The notes below the pieces were generated by a model. It saw only the letters and a program-made list of their open reading frames with translations, searched no databases and had not been told where the DNA came from. Below are positions 16,634-24,900 of a stretch of DNA of 64,000 nucleotides, piece after piece. The stretch is from contig NZ_JAAATW010000001.1 in NCBI RefSeq assembly GCF_009908315.1, positions 806,001 to 870,000 on the forward strand, given 5' to 3'. Made by a program: the position numbers and the translations under genes. Each line of letters starts with the position of its first letter. The stretch's first letter is position 1. The DNA comes from Paragemmobacter ruber (GTDB lineage Bacteria; Pseudomonadota; Alphaproteobacteria; Rhodobacterales; Rhodobacteraceae).

Positions 16634-17431
16634 ATGATACCGAACCCCGGGCCGGAGAAGGATTTTCCGTGGTGGCTTCTGCTCGTGGTCGGGCTGGGGC
16701 TGTGGCTGTTTTACGAAGTGCTGGCCAATGCCGATTATGCGGCGGTGTTGGCGACGCTGTCGAAGGGCGTGGTCATCACGGTGACGGTGTCGGTGGTGGC
16801 CTATGCGGGGGCCTGCCTGCTGGGGCTGGCGCTGGCGGTGGGGTGCCTGTCGCGGTTTCTGATCCTGCGGCAGGTTTGCCGGTTCTATATCGAGGTGATG
16901 CGGGGCATCCCGATCATCGTGCTGCTGCTTTACGTGGCCTTTGTCCTGTCGCCGCTGGTGGTGGCGGGCTGGAATGCGGTGGCGGAGCCTTTGGGGTTCG
17001 ATCCGCTGCGGACGCGGGATTTCCCGCTGCTGTGGCGGGCGGTGCTGGCGCTTGTGCTGGCCTATGCGGCCTTTCTGGCCGAGATCTTTCGCGCCGGGCT
17101 GCAGGCGGTGGACGAGGGGCAGGTGGAGGCGGCAAAGGCGCTGGGCCTGAACGGGTGGCAGAGGTTCCGCCATATCACCTTCCCGCAGGCGTTCCGCATG
17201 ATCCTGCCGCCTCTGGGCAATGATTTCGTGGCGATGGTGAAGGACAGCTCGCTGGTGAGCGTGCTGGGCGTGGGGGATATCACGCAACTGGCCAAGGTGA
17301 CGGCGGCGGGGAATTTCAAGTATTTCGAGACCTACAACGTGGCGGCGCTGCTATATCTGACCATGACCATCGGGTTGAGCCTGCTGATGCGGCGGCTGGA
17401 GCGGCGGCTGAAGGCGCGGATGGAACGCTAG
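16634..17431 (+). CDS. Amino-acid ABC transporter permease (His/Glu/Gln type)
   Basis: This 265-residue membrane protein has about five hydrophobic segments (WWLLLVVGLGLWLFY; VVITVTVSVVAYAGACLLGLA; IPIIVLLLYVAFVLSPLV; LWRAVLALVLAYAAF; YNVAALLYLTMTIGLSLLM). It carries the EAA loop contacting the ATPase: QVEAAKALGLNGWQRFRHIT. It pairs with the upstream binding protein. Only one permease gene and no ATPase gene are present, so the transporter must recruit an ATPase encoded elsewhere or be incomplete. A composite intergenic repeat follows its stop. Confidence 0.88.
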   Translation: MIPNPGPEKDFPWWLLLVVGLGLWLFYEVLANADYAAVLATLSKGVVITVTVSVVAYAGACLLGLALAVGCLSRFLILRQVCRFYIEVMRGIPIIVLLLYVAFVLSPLVVAGWNAVAEPLGFDPLRTRDFPLLWRAVLALVLAYAAFLAEIFRAGLQAVDEGQVEAAKALGLNGWQRFRHITFPQAFRMILPPLGNDFVAMVKDSSLVSVLGVGDITQLAKVTAAGNFKYFETYNVAALLYLTMTIGLSLLMRRLERRLKARMER

Positions 17432-17461
17432 GCGGAACACTGAGCGGAACATCGGGCAGAA

Positions 17462-17509
17462 CCGGGGGCCAGCCCCCGGACCCCCGGGGTATTTTTGCCA
17501 AGATGAAGC
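17462..17509 (+). repeat. Composite intergenic repeat, copy 1 (GC dyads plus core)
   Basis: GC-rich dyads (GGGGGC-CA-GCCCCC, then CCCCCGGGG) lead into the core GGGTATTTTTGCCAAGATGAAGC at 17487-17509. The core is the reverse complement of the core at 41474-41497, with one mismatch over 23 bp, and the GC-rich arm matches there too. It lies 30 bp after the permease stop and may act as its terminator. Confidence 0.85.
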
Positions 17510-17588
17510 CCGAAGGCACAGTTTGGAGAGAGGGGTGGACGCGGCCCCCTGCCCTGCCTAGCTTTGGGGCCAAAGGAGACATTATCGC

Positions 17589-19607
17589 ATGACCAATCCC
17601 CTGCTTGCCCCCTGGACCGCCGAGTTTGGCCTGCCGCCCTTTGCCGCGATCCGGGACGCGGATTTCGGCCCGGCCTTCGAGGTGGCGCTGTCCGAGGCGC
17701 GGGCGGCGATTGCCGGGATCGCGGATCAGGCCGCGGCGCCCACCTATGCCAACACGATCGCCGCGCTGGAATTGGCCGAGGGGGCGTTGGACCGGGTGTC
17801 GGGGGTGTTCTACAATCTGGCGGGGGCCGACAGCACCGAGGCGCGCGAGGCGCTGATGCGGGAACTGGCGCCGAAGATGAGCGCCTTTGCATCCGAGATC
17901 ACGAACAACAAGCGGCTGTTTGCGCGGATCGAGGCGCTGTGGGCGGCGCGCGATGGGTTGGGGCTGGAGCCCGAGGAGATGCGGGTACTGACGCTCTACC
18001 GGCGGATGTTCGTGCGGTCGGGCGCCGAGCTGGAGGGCGCGGCGGCGGCGCGGCTGACGGAGGTGAAGGCGCGGCTGGCGGTGCTGGGCACGCAGTTCGG
18101 GCAGAACCTGCTGGCCGATGAGCGGGCGTGGTTCATGCAGCTGGCCGAGGAGGATCTGGAGGGGCTGCCGGATTTCGTGGTGGATGCCGCGCGGGCGGCG
18201 GGGCGCGAGCGGGGGCAGAACGGCCCGGTGCTGACGCTGAGCCGATCACTGATCGTGCCGTTCCTGCAATTCTCGCCCCGGCGCGATCTGCGGCGGGTGG
18301 CCTATGAGGCCTGGGTCGCGCGGGGCGCCAATGGCGGTGAGACGGATAACCGTGCGGTAGCGGCCGAGATCCTTGCGCTGCGGGAGGAGCGGGCGAAGCT
18401 GCTGGGCTATCCCAGTTTCGCGGCCTTCAAGCTGGAGCCCGAGATGGCCAAGACGCCGGAGGCGGTGCGCGACCTGCTGATGCGGGTCTGGGCGCCGGCG
18501 AAGCGGAAGGCGGCGGCGGATGCGGGCGCGCTGGAGGGGATGCTGCGGGCGGATGGCATCGCCGGGCCCCTGGAGCCGTGGGACTGGCGCTATTATTCCG
18601 AGAAGCGGCGCATGGCGGAGCATGATCTGGATGAGGCGGCGCTGAAGCCTTACCTCGGGCTTGAGGCGATGCTGGGGGCGATGTTCGGCTGTGCCAGCCG
18701 CCTGTTCGGGCTGGAGTTCCGCGAGATTGCCGGGCCGTTCTACCACCCGGACGTGCGGGGATGGGAGGTGACGCGGGCCGGGCGGCATGTGGCCGTTTTC
18801 TTGGGCGATTATTTCGCGCGTGCGTCGAAACGGTCGGGCGCGTGGTGTTCGGCGATGCGGTCGCAGCGCAAGCTGGGCGGCGAGCAACGGCCCATCGTGG
18901 TGAATGTGTGCAACTTCGCCAAGGGCGAGCCTGCGCTTCTGTCCTGGGATGACGCGCGGACGCTGTTTCATGAGTTCGGCCACGCGCTGCATCAGATGCT
19001 GTCGGATGTGACGCATGGGTTCATCTCGGGCACCAGCGTGGCGCGGGATTTCGTGGAACTGCCGAGCCAGCTTTATGAGCACTGGCTGGAGGTGCCTGCC
19101 GTGCTGGAGAAATATGCCCGGCACTGGCAGACCGGCGCGCCGATGCCCGTGGATATGCGGACGCGGCTCTTGACGGCGGGGACCTATGATCAGGGTTTCG
19201 CCACGGTGGAATTCGTGGCCTCTGCCCTTGTCGATCTGGCCTTCCACGAGGGGGCGGCGCCCGCCGATCCGATGGCCATGCAGGATGAGGTGCTGGAGGG
19301 GCTGGGGATGCCGCGCGCGATCCGGATGCGGCATGCGACCCCGCATTTCGCCCATGTGTTTTCCGGCGATGGGTATTCGGCGGGGTATTATTCCTACATG
19401 TGGTCGGAGGTGATGGATGCCGATGCCTTCGCCGCCTTCGAGGAAGCGGGAGATCCGTTCCACCCGGAGGTCGCGGCGCGGCTGGAGCGCCATATCCTGA
19501 GCGCGGGCGGATCGGAGGAGGCGGAGGTCCTGTATACCCGCTTTCGGGGCCGGATGCCGGGGGTGGAGGCGCTGCTGAAGGGCCGGGGGCTATTGGAGGT
19601 GGCGTGA
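17589..19607 (+). CDS. M3 family oligopeptidase/dipeptidyl carboxypeptidase (Dcp/OpdA-like)
   Basis: This 672-residue zinc metallopeptidase has the M3 signature FHEFGHALHQML (HExxH with the further glutamate in the following GTSVARDFVELPSQLYEHW). It has the expected N-terminal helical region (FGLPPFAAIRDADFGPAF) and the C-terminal GYSAGYYSYMWSEVMDADAF. It degrades short peptides in the cytoplasm or periplasm; no signal peptide is visible, so cytoplasmic is likely. AAAGGAGA upstream is a good ribosome site. The TGA overlaps the next start (TGATG), so the hydrolase downstream is translationally coupled. Confidence 0.95.
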   Translation: MTNPLLAPWTAEFGLPPFAAIRDADFGPAFEVALSEARAAIAGIADQAAAPTYANTIAALELAEGALDRVSGVFYNLAGADSTEAREALMRELAPKMSAFASEITNNKRLFARIEALWAARDGLGLEPEEMRVLTLYRRMFVRSGAELEGAAAARLTEVKARLAVLGTQFGQNLLADERAWFMQLAEEDLEGLPDFVVDAARAAGRERGQNGPVLTLSRSLIVPFLQFSPRRDLRRVAYEAWVARGANGGETDNRAVAAEILALREERAKLLGYPSFAAFKLEPEMAKTPEAVRDLLMRVWAPAKRKAAADAGALEGMLRADGIAGPLEPWDWRYYSEKRRMAEHDLDEAALKPYLGLEAMLGAMFGCASRLFGLEFREIAGPFYHPDVRGWEVTRAGRHVAVFLGDYFARASKRSGAWCSAMRSQRKLGGEQRPIVVNVCNFAKGEPALLSWDDARTLFHEFGHALHQMLSDVTHGFISGTSVARDFVELPSQLYEHWLEVPAVLEKYARHWQTGAPMPVDMRTRLLTAGTYDQGFATVEFVASALVDLAFHEGAAPADPMAMQDEVLEGLGMPRAIRMRHATPHFAHVFSGDGYSAGYYSYMWSEVMDADAFAAFEEAGDPFHPEVAARLERHILSAGGSEEAEVLYTRFRGRMPGVEALLKGRGLLEVA

Positions 19608-20167
19608 TGGCCGAGGGTGCGGCGCTGCTCATCATCGACATGCAGCGCGAGATGGAGCGGCGGATCGCGGCGGGGCGGGATTGCGTGAACCCGGAGGCGC
19701 CGGATCGGATCCTGCGATTGGCCGCCGCCTTCCGGCATGCCGGGCGGCCCGTGGTGCATGTGCGCCACGCATCGGATCAGGCGGGGGCGGCGCTGCATCC
19801 CGAAAGCCCGTTCTATCCGCCGATGGCCTGCGCCGAGGCAGAGGCGGGCGAGGCTGTGTTCGTGAAGGCGGGGTCTTCGGGTTTTGTCGGCACGGGGCTC
19901 GAGGCGCATCTGCGGGCGCGGGGGATCGGCGCGCTGGTCGTTGTGGGCGCGGTGGCCGGGTTCTGCGTGAACACGACGGTGCGGGGCGGGGCGGATCTCG
20001 GTTTCGCCATGACGGTGGTGCGGGATGCGGTCATCGGGTTCGACCTGCCCGAGGCGGGGTTGTCCGCGCGCGTGATCTTTGACGTGACGATGGCGCATCT
20101 GGCGGCGGATTTCGCGGATCTGGCGGATGCGGCAGAGGTGATGGCGCGGCTGCCCGTGCTGGCGTGA
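19607..20167 (+). CDS. Isochorismatase-family cysteine hydrolase
   Basis: The 186-residue product has the catalytic triad of the family: Asp in LLIIDMQREME, Lys in VFVKAGSSGF and Cys120 in VAGFCVNTTVRGG, with the conserved hydrophobic/cis-peptide block GALVVVGAVAG. Members act on amides (nicotinamide, N-carbamoyl compounds), and sequence alone does not give the substrate. It is coupled to the M3 peptidase by a TGATG junction, and the aminotransferase gene follows 57 bp later. Confidence 0.88.
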   Translation: MAEGAALLIIDMQREMERRIAAGRDCVNPEAPDRILRLAAAFRHAGRPVVHVRHASDQAGAALHPESPFYPPMACAEAEAGEAVFVKAGSSGFVGTGLEAHLRARGIGALVVVGAVAGFCVNTTVRGGADLGFAMTVVRDAVIGFDLPEAGLSARVIFDVTMAHLAADFADLADAAEVMARLPVLA

Positions 20168-20224
20168 GGTCTGGCATCTGCCGGGGCGGGATGGTTTAGT
20201 CGGCCCCGCAGAACGGAGGCAGGC

Positions 20225-21091
20225 ATGACCATCGGCACCAATATCCGCACCTATTTCGAAGGGCGCTGGCATGACGGCGACATCGCCGTGATGCGCGCCG
20301 CCGATCACGGGATCTGGCAGGGGTCATCCGTGTTCGACGGGGCGCGGATGTTTGACGGCCGGGTGCCGGATCTGGCGCGCCATTGCGCGCGGGTGAATGA
20401 AAGCGCGCGGGCGCTGATGATCACGCCGACGATGGCGGCGGATGAGATGGAGGCGCTGATCCGCGAGGGGTTGCGCGCCTATGCCCCGGGCGCGGCGGTC
20501 TATATCCGGCCGATGTACTGGGCGATCGACGGGTCCGATCTGGGCGTCGCCCCGGCCGAGGGGAAGACGGGCTTTGCCATATCGCTCGAACAGGTGGCGA
20601 TGCCGCCTGCGAATTTCCAGACGACGGTAACGCGGACGCGGTTCCGCCGCCCGGTGCTGGAGGACAATGTCTGCAACGCCAAGGCGGGGTGTCTGTACCC
20701 CAACAACGCGCGGATGCTGGTGGAGGCCAAGGCGAAGGGCTTTGGCAATGCGCTGGTGGCCGATGCGATGGGCAATCTGGCCGAAAGTGCCACGGCGAAT
20801 GTGTTTCTGGTGAAGGATGGCGCGCTGTTCACGCCCATCCCCAACGGGACCTTCCTTGCTGGGATCACGCGGGCGCGCCATATCGCCAATGCCCGGGCGG
20901 CGGGGATCGAGGTGCATGAAACCGTGCTGACCTTTGACGATGCCCACCGAGCGGATGAAGTGTTCCTGTCGGGGAATTTCGCCAAGGTCACGTCGGTGCG
21001 CGCCTTTGACGGAACAGAATACCGCACGCGCGCGGTGACCGAGCGGATGCGCGGGCTGTACATGGATTGGGCGGCGTCGCAGGGGCTGTGA
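20225..21091 (+). CDS. ilvE: Branched-chain amino-acid aminotransferase (class IV PLP fold)
   Basis: This 288-residue class IV aminotransferase has FEGRWHDGDIAVMRAADHG at the N-terminus, the PLP lysine in VCNAKAGCLYPNNARM, ESATANVFLVKDG and TFLAGITRARHI. It interconverts branched-chain amino acids and their 2-oxo acids. Members specific for D-amino acids or 4-amino-4-deoxychorismate have a similar fold, but the length and the ExxTANVF/TFLAGITR blocks favour IlvE. GGAGG lies 8 bp upstream. A run of four hairpins lies directly after the stop. Confidence 0.87.
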   Translation: MTIGTNIRTYFEGRWHDGDIAVMRAADHGIWQGSSVFDGARMFDGRVPDLARHCARVNESARALMITPTMAADEMEALIREGLRAYAPGAAVYIRPMYWAIDGSDLGVAPAEGKTGFAISLEQVAMPPANFQTTVTRTRFRRPVLEDNVCNAKAGCLYPNNARMLVEAKAKGFGNALVADAMGNLAESATANVFLVKDGALFTPIPNGTFLAGITRARHIANARAAGIEVHETVLTFDDAHRADEVFLSGNFAKVTSVRAFDGTEYRTRAVTERMRGLYMDWAASQGL

Positions 21092-21097
21092 GGGGGG

Positions 21098-21207
21098 CGA
21101 AATCTGACGCAGATTTCGCGACGGAATTTGACGCAAATTCCGTGTCCCGACGGTGGAGGTCCGGAGTTTGCGTCAAACTCCGGCGCGGTTTCTGCTACAG
21201 AAACCGC
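21098..21207. repeat. Run of four hairpins with uniform 5-nt loops
   Basis: Four perfect stem-loops follow one another. 21098-21118: CGAAATCT/AGATTTCG, loop GACGC. 21121-21143: ACGGAATTT/AAATTCCGT, loop GACGC. 21161-21183: CCGGAGTTT/AAACTCCGG, loop GCGTC. 21185-21207: GCGGTTTCT/AGAAACCGC, loop GCTAC. Loops 1 and 2 are identical, and loop 3 is their reverse complement. The cluster fills most of the gap between ilvE and uspA. No T run follows. Confidence 0.92.
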
Positions 21208-21260
21208 TCCCTTGCGCGGGGCTTGGGGCGCGGCCTATGATCGGGGTCTGGGGGTAGAAT

Positions 21261-21716
21261 ATGCGGAAATTCCTCGTCATTCTGGATGACACGCGCGAAT
21301 GTCTGAACGCGATGCGCTTTGCCGCGCTGCGGGCGGCGCATACCGGCGGGGGGGTGACGATCCTGTCGATCATCCCGCCGGAAGAGTTCCAGCACTGGAT
21401 GGGTGTCGCCGATCTGATGCGGGCCGAGGCGCGCGAGCGGATCGAGGCGCATTTCGAGGTCTTTGCCAAATGGATGCGTGACCGGCAGGGGATCAACCCG
21501 GAGCTGGTGATCCGCGAGGGGGATCCGGTGACGGAGATTCTGGCGCAGGTGAAGGAGGATGCCGAGATCGGGGTGCTCGTGCTTGGTGCGGGGACCGAGA
21601 AATCAGGGCCGGGGCCGCTGGTCACGCAGATGAGCCGGAATTCCGGGAACCTGCCCATCCCGATCACCATCGTTCCGGGCGACATGTCGAAGGAACGGCT
21701 GGAGGCCATCACCTGA
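21261..21716 (+). CDS. Universal stress protein UspA family
   Basis: The 151-residue single-domain Usp begins MRKFLVILDDTRECLNAMRFA and has a C-terminal VLVLGAGTEKSGPGPLVTQM with PIPITIVPG. This is close to the G-x2-G-x9-G ATP-binding pattern. Universal stress proteins bind nucleotide and support survival under stress, but no specific role can be given. It starts the run uspA, 53-aa ORF, nfuA, tsaB, rimI. Confidence 0.9.
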   Translation: MRKFLVILDDTRECLNAMRFAALRAAHTGGGVTILSIIPPEEFQHWMGVADLMRAEARERIEAHFEVFAKWMRDRQGINPELVIREGDPVTEILAQVKEDAEIGVLVLGAGTEKSGPGPLVTQMSRNSGNLPIPITIVPGDMSKERLEAIT

Positions 21717-21797
21717 GAATGCTGCACTGCAGCGAGAATCGGTGACAAGGGCGCGCCTCTTTGCCATCATGGCGGGCGGGAGGACTGAACACGGAGC

Positions 21798-21959
21798 ATG
21801 ACCATGCGCCCTGTCTCGCCTTTGCCGAGCCGCGTCGTCACGACGCGCCCCTATCCGATCGCCCTGCCTGCGCCGCTGCGCCAACTGATGCGGCGGGCCA
21901 CCCATCCGCTGCGCTGCCGTGCGGTGCTGGCGCAGATGTATGCGTATTGGGGGCCGTGA
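21798..21959 (+). CDS. Conserved-looking 53-aa small protein
   Basis: This short frame starts MTMRPVSPLPSRVV and ends AVLAQMYAYWGP. CGGAG lies immediately upstream of the ATG, and it occupies the uspA-nfuA gap on the same strand. It is basic (many Arg), has no membrane segment, and has a proline-rich N-terminus and an aromatic C-terminus. I believe a similar short ORF occurs in related genomes, but cannot confirm it. Function unknown. Confidence 0.6.
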   Translation: MTMRPVSPLPSRVVTTRPYPIALPAPLRQLMRRATHPLRCRAVLAQMYAYWGP

Positions 21960-22051
21960 AGCCGGATTAGAACAGTTCCAAACTTGACACTGCCGGGGCC
22001 AAGGCGCATATCCGATAGGAATTGTCGGACAAGCCCCCCGGAGGTGGCACC

Positions 22052-22612
22052 ATGTTCATCCAGACCGAATCCACCCCCAATCCTGCAACGCTGAAATTCC
22101 TGCCGGGCCAGACCGTGCTGGAACTGGGCACGGCGGATTTTCCCAGCGCGGAAGCGGCGCAGAAGTCGCCGCTGGCCCGGCGCATCTTTGCCACCGGCGG
22201 GGTGGCGGGCGTGTTCTTCGGCACCGATTTCGTGACGGTGACCAAGGTCGAAGGGGTGGAATGGGATCATGTGAAGCCCGCCATCCTGGGTGCGATCATG
22301 GAGCACTACCAATCCGGCGCGGCGGTGATCGAGGGCGAAGGCGCGGCGGGCGGCCATGCCGAGCACACCGGCGAAGATGGCGATATCGTGCGCCAGATCA
22401 AGGAGTTGCTGGATACCCGCGTGCGGCCTGCCGTAGCGCAGGATGGCGGGGACATCACGTTTCACGGCTTTGACCGGGGCGTGGTCTACCTGCACATGCA
22501 GGGCGCCTGCGCGGGCTGCCCGTCCAGCACGCTGACGCTGAAGATGGGGATCGAGAACCTGTTGCGTCACTACATCCCCGAGGTGCTGGAGGTCCGGCCT
22601 GTTGCGGCCTGA
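22052..22612 (+). CDS. nfuA: NifU-family iron-sulfur scaffold/carrier NfuA-like protein
   Basis: The 186-residue protein has an N-terminal Nfu_N domain (MFIQTESTPNPATLKFLPG; ARRIFATGGVAGVFFGTDFVTV). The C-terminal NifU-like domain (LDTRVRPAVAQDGGDITFHG) carries the cluster-binding CxxC in GACAGCPSSTLTLK. It carries [4Fe-4S] clusters to target proteins. The ATG at 22052 follows GGAGGTGG. Its stop overlaps the TTG start of tsaB by 11 bp. Confidence 0.94.
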   Translation: MFIQTESTPNPATLKFLPGQTVLELGTADFPSAEAAQKSPLARRIFATGGVAGVFFGTDFVTVTKVEGVEWDHVKPAILGAIMEHYQSGAAVIEGEGAAGGHAEHTGEDGDIVRQIKELLDTRVRPAVAQDGGDITFHGFDRGVVYLHMQGACAGCPSSTLTLKMGIENLLRHYIPEVLEVRPVAA

Positions 22613-23249
22613 TCCTGTCATCCTTGGGTTTGACACATCGGCCGCGCATTGCGCGGCCGCTTTGCTGTCGGGCGGCCGGATCGTCGCGGAACGGTTCGAG
22701 GCGATGGAGAAGGGCCAGGCAGAGCGTCTGATGCCGATGCTGGAGGCCGTGCTGGCCGAGGCTGGGATGGCCTGGGCCGACCTGACAGCCGTGGCGGTGG
22801 GCACGGGGCCGGGGAATTTCACGGGTGTGCGCATCGCGGTGGCGGCGGCGCGGGGGTTGGCGCTGTCGCTCCATGTGCCAGCCATCGGCGTGACGCGTTT
22901 GGAGGCGCTGGCCCATGGCCTGCCGCGCCCGGTGACGGTGATCGAGGATGCGCGGCGGGGCGAGGTCTATGTGCAGGCCTTTACATCGGATGGGGCGGGG
23001 GAGGCGGCCCTGTGTAGGATGGGCGATATCGCCCATCCTACGGGCGCGGTGACGGGATCGGCGGCGGGCGCGGGGGCGCTGCCCCCGGCGCTGCCGCTGC
23101 ATCATGCCATCGTGCGGATCGCGGCAGGGCGGCAGGGGGGGCGTCAGGAGGGGCGGCAGGGCGGGGCGCTGCCGCGCCCTGCCCCGTTCTATCTGCGGGG
23201 TGCCGATGCGGCGCCGCCCGCCGATCCGCCCCCAGTCATCCTGCCATGA
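22602..23249 (+). CDS. tsaB: tRNA threonylcarbamoyladenosine biosynthesis protein TsaB
   Basis: TsaB is the inactive ASKHA-fold partner of TsaD in making t6A37 of ANN-decoding tRNAs. The 215-residue product begins at a TTG (22602) inside the nfuA end, reading VILGFDTSAAHCAAALLSGG, and has AVGTGPGNFTGVRIAVAAARG, the family signature. The second half is unusual. At 23014-23041 a perfect 28-bp palindromic repeat is read in frame as CRMGDIAHPTG, and a Gly/Arg/Gln-rich stretch (GRQGGRQEGRQGG) follows. This suggests repeat insertion into a tolerant surface segment. Confidence 0.9.
   Translation: MRPDPVILGFDTSAAHCAAALLSGGRIVAERFEAMEKGQAERLMPMLEAVLAEAGMAWADLTAVAVGTGPGNFTGVRIAVAAARGLALSLHVPAIGVTRLEALAHGLPRPVTVIEDARRGEVYVQAFTSDGAGEAALCRMGDIAHPTGAVTGSAAGAGALPPALPLHHAIVRIAAGRQGGRQEGRQGGALPRPAPFYLRGADAAPPADPPPVILP
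23014..23041. repeat. 28-bp perfect palindrome inside tsaB (GTAGGATGGGC repeat, copy 1)
   Basis: Half-arm GTAGGATGGGCGAT is followed directly by its reverse complement. The same arms, with a 4-nt loop, recur at 60198-60225 between genes. Here the element lies wholly within the tsaB reading frame. Confidence 0.93.
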
Positions 23250-23659
23250 CGCCTGAGGCGCTGGCCGCGCTGCATGCGCGGTGCTTCACCACGCCGCGCC
23301 CTTGGGCGGCGGCGGAGTTTGCGGCGCTGCTTGCCGATCCGCTTGCCTTCCTGCTGGTTGAGGGGGATGCGGGGTTTCTTCTGGGCCGTGCGGTGGCGGG
23401 CGAGGCGGAATTGCTGACCCTCGCTGTCGCGCCAGAGGCGCGGCGGCGCGGTCTGGGGCGCAAGCTGGTGGCGCGATTCCTGTATCAGGCACGGCTGCGG
23501 GCGTCGCAGCAGGCCTTTCTTGAGGTGGCGGCGGGCAACGCGGCCGCGCTGCGGCTGTATCAGTCGGCGGGATTTGTCGAATCCGGGCGGCGGCGGGGCT
23601 ATTACGCGGGGCCTGACGGGCAGCGCAGCGATGCGCTGGTACTGACGCGCGCGTTGTAG
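23246..23659 (+). CDS. rimI: Ribosomal protein alanine N-acetyltransferase RimI-like
   Basis: This 137-residue GNAT acetyltransferase has the acetyl-CoA loop LTLAVAPEARRRGLGRKLVARFL and the terminal FLEVAAGNAAALRLYQSAGF. The ATGA overlap with tsaB and the tsaB-rimI order, conserved across bacteria, support RimI (acetylation of ribosomal protein S18), although the GNAT fold alone is generic. Confidence 0.88.
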   Translation: MTPEALAALHARCFTTPRPWAAAEFAALLADPLAFLLVEGDAGFLLGRAVAGEAELLTLAVAPEARRRGLGRKLVARFLYQARLRASQQAFLEVAAGNAAALRLYQSAGFVESGRRRGYYAGPDGQRSDALVLTRAL

Positions 23660-23758
23660 CGCAGGGGCGATCCGGCAGGACCCCGCATTTCCGCGACGTC
23701 AGCCGCCAGAATTTTGATCGGAAGATAAAATCCGGCATCCCGCCCTCGCAAAGAGGTG

Positions 23759-23789
23759 TTGACCCGGTTTCGGGAATCCGCCCTAAACT
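23759..23789 (+). promoter_or_regulatory. Possible sigma-70 promoter of the nucleoside transporter operon
   Basis: TTGACC (23759-23764) and TAAACT (23784-23789) lie in the 225-bp gap before the binding-protein gene. The 19-bp spacing is longer than ideal, so this is tentative. Confidence 0.35.
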
Positions 23790-23883
23790 AGCGCGATGTG
23801 TCCCGGACCCCGGGCAAGGCGGGCCTTGTCAAAGGGGTAAGCGGCGGCCAGAAACGACCCATAACGACAACCGGGAGATTACG

Positions 23884-24879
23884 ATGACCCTGATGAAGCA
23901 TTTCCTCGGCGCGGCGGCCACGCTGGCGCTGACGGCGGGCGCAGTTGCGGCCGAGCCGGCCATCATCTTCGACCTTGGCGGCAAGTTCGACAAATCCTTC
24001 AACGAGGCGGCCTTCAACGGGGCCGAGCGCTGGGCGCAGGAGACGGGCGGCACCTACAAGGAGCTGGAGATGCAGGACGAGGCCCAGCGCGAACAGGCGC
24101 TGCGCCGTCTGGCCGAGGCGGGTTCGAACCCGGTGGTGATGACGGGCTTTGCCTTTGGCGACGTGCTGGCCAAGGTCGCGCCGGATTTCCCCGACACCAA
24201 GTTCGCGATCATCGACATGGTGGTGGAACAGCCCAACGTGAAATCCGTCGTGTTCAACGAACATGAAGGGTCCTATCTCGTGGGCATGATGGCGGCGCTG
24301 GCGTCGAAGACCGGGACGGTGGGCTTCATCGGCGGGATGGACATTCCGCTGATCCGCAAGTTCGGCTGCGGCTATGCGCAGGGCGTGAAGGCCGTGAATC
24401 CGGATGCGACGATCGTGCTGAACATGACCGGCACCACGCCGGCGGCGTGGAACGATCCGGTGAAGGGCGCGGAACTGGCAAAGGGCCAGAAGGCCCAAGG
24501 CGCGGACGTGATCTATGCCGCCGCGGGCGGCACGGGCGTGGGCGTGCTGCAGGCGGCGGCCGACGAGGGCATCCTGTCGATCGGCGTGGACAGCAACCAG
24601 AACTACATGCACCCCGGTTCGGTCCTGACCTCCATGCTCAAGCGCGTGGACAACGCGGTGTATGAGGCCTTCAAGGAAGGCGAAGCCCTGACCCCCGGCA
24701 TCAACGTGATGGGTCTGGCCAATGACGGCGTGGGCTATGCGATGGATGAGAACAACGCATCCCTCGTGACGGCCGAGATGCAGGCCACGGTGGATGCGGC
24801 GGCCGAGAAGATCAAGGCGGGCGAGATTGTCGTGCATGACTACATGTCCGACAACACCTGCCCGGCGGCGACGTTCTGA
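23884..24879 (+). CDS. BMP-family ABC transporter substrate-binding protein (nucleoside type)
   Basis: The 331-residue product has a Sec signal peptide (FLGAAATLALTAGAVAAEP) and a BMP/PnrA-like domain: FDLGGKFDKSFNEAAFNGAE, GFAFGDVLAKVAPDFPDTKF, GTVGFIGGMDIPLIRKFGCG, ADVIYAAAGGTGVGVLQAA and IGVDSNQNYM. Characterised PnrA-type proteins bind purine nucleosides. The downstream punA strongly supports a nucleoside ligand. Unlike many BMP proteins it has no lipobox cysteine, so it should be a free periplasmic protein. First gene of a five-gene operon. Confidence 0.92.
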   Translation: MTLMKHFLGAAATLALTAGAVAAEPAIIFDLGGKFDKSFNEAAFNGAERWAQETGGTYKELEMQDEAQREQALRRLAEAGSNPVVMTGFAFGDVLAKVAPDFPDTKFAIIDMVVEQPNVKSVVFNEHEGSYLVGMMAALASKTGTVGFIGGMDIPLIRKFGCGYAQGVKAVNPDATIVLNMTGTTPAAWNDPVKGAELAKGQKAQGADVIYAAAGGTGVGVLQAAADEGILSIGVDSNQNYMHPGSVLTSMLKRVDNAVYEAFKEGEALTPGINVMGLANDGVGYAMDENNASLVTAEMQATVDAAAEKIKAGEIVVHDYMSDNTCPAATF

Positions 24880-24900
24880 TCGGCTGATCTGACAGGAAGG

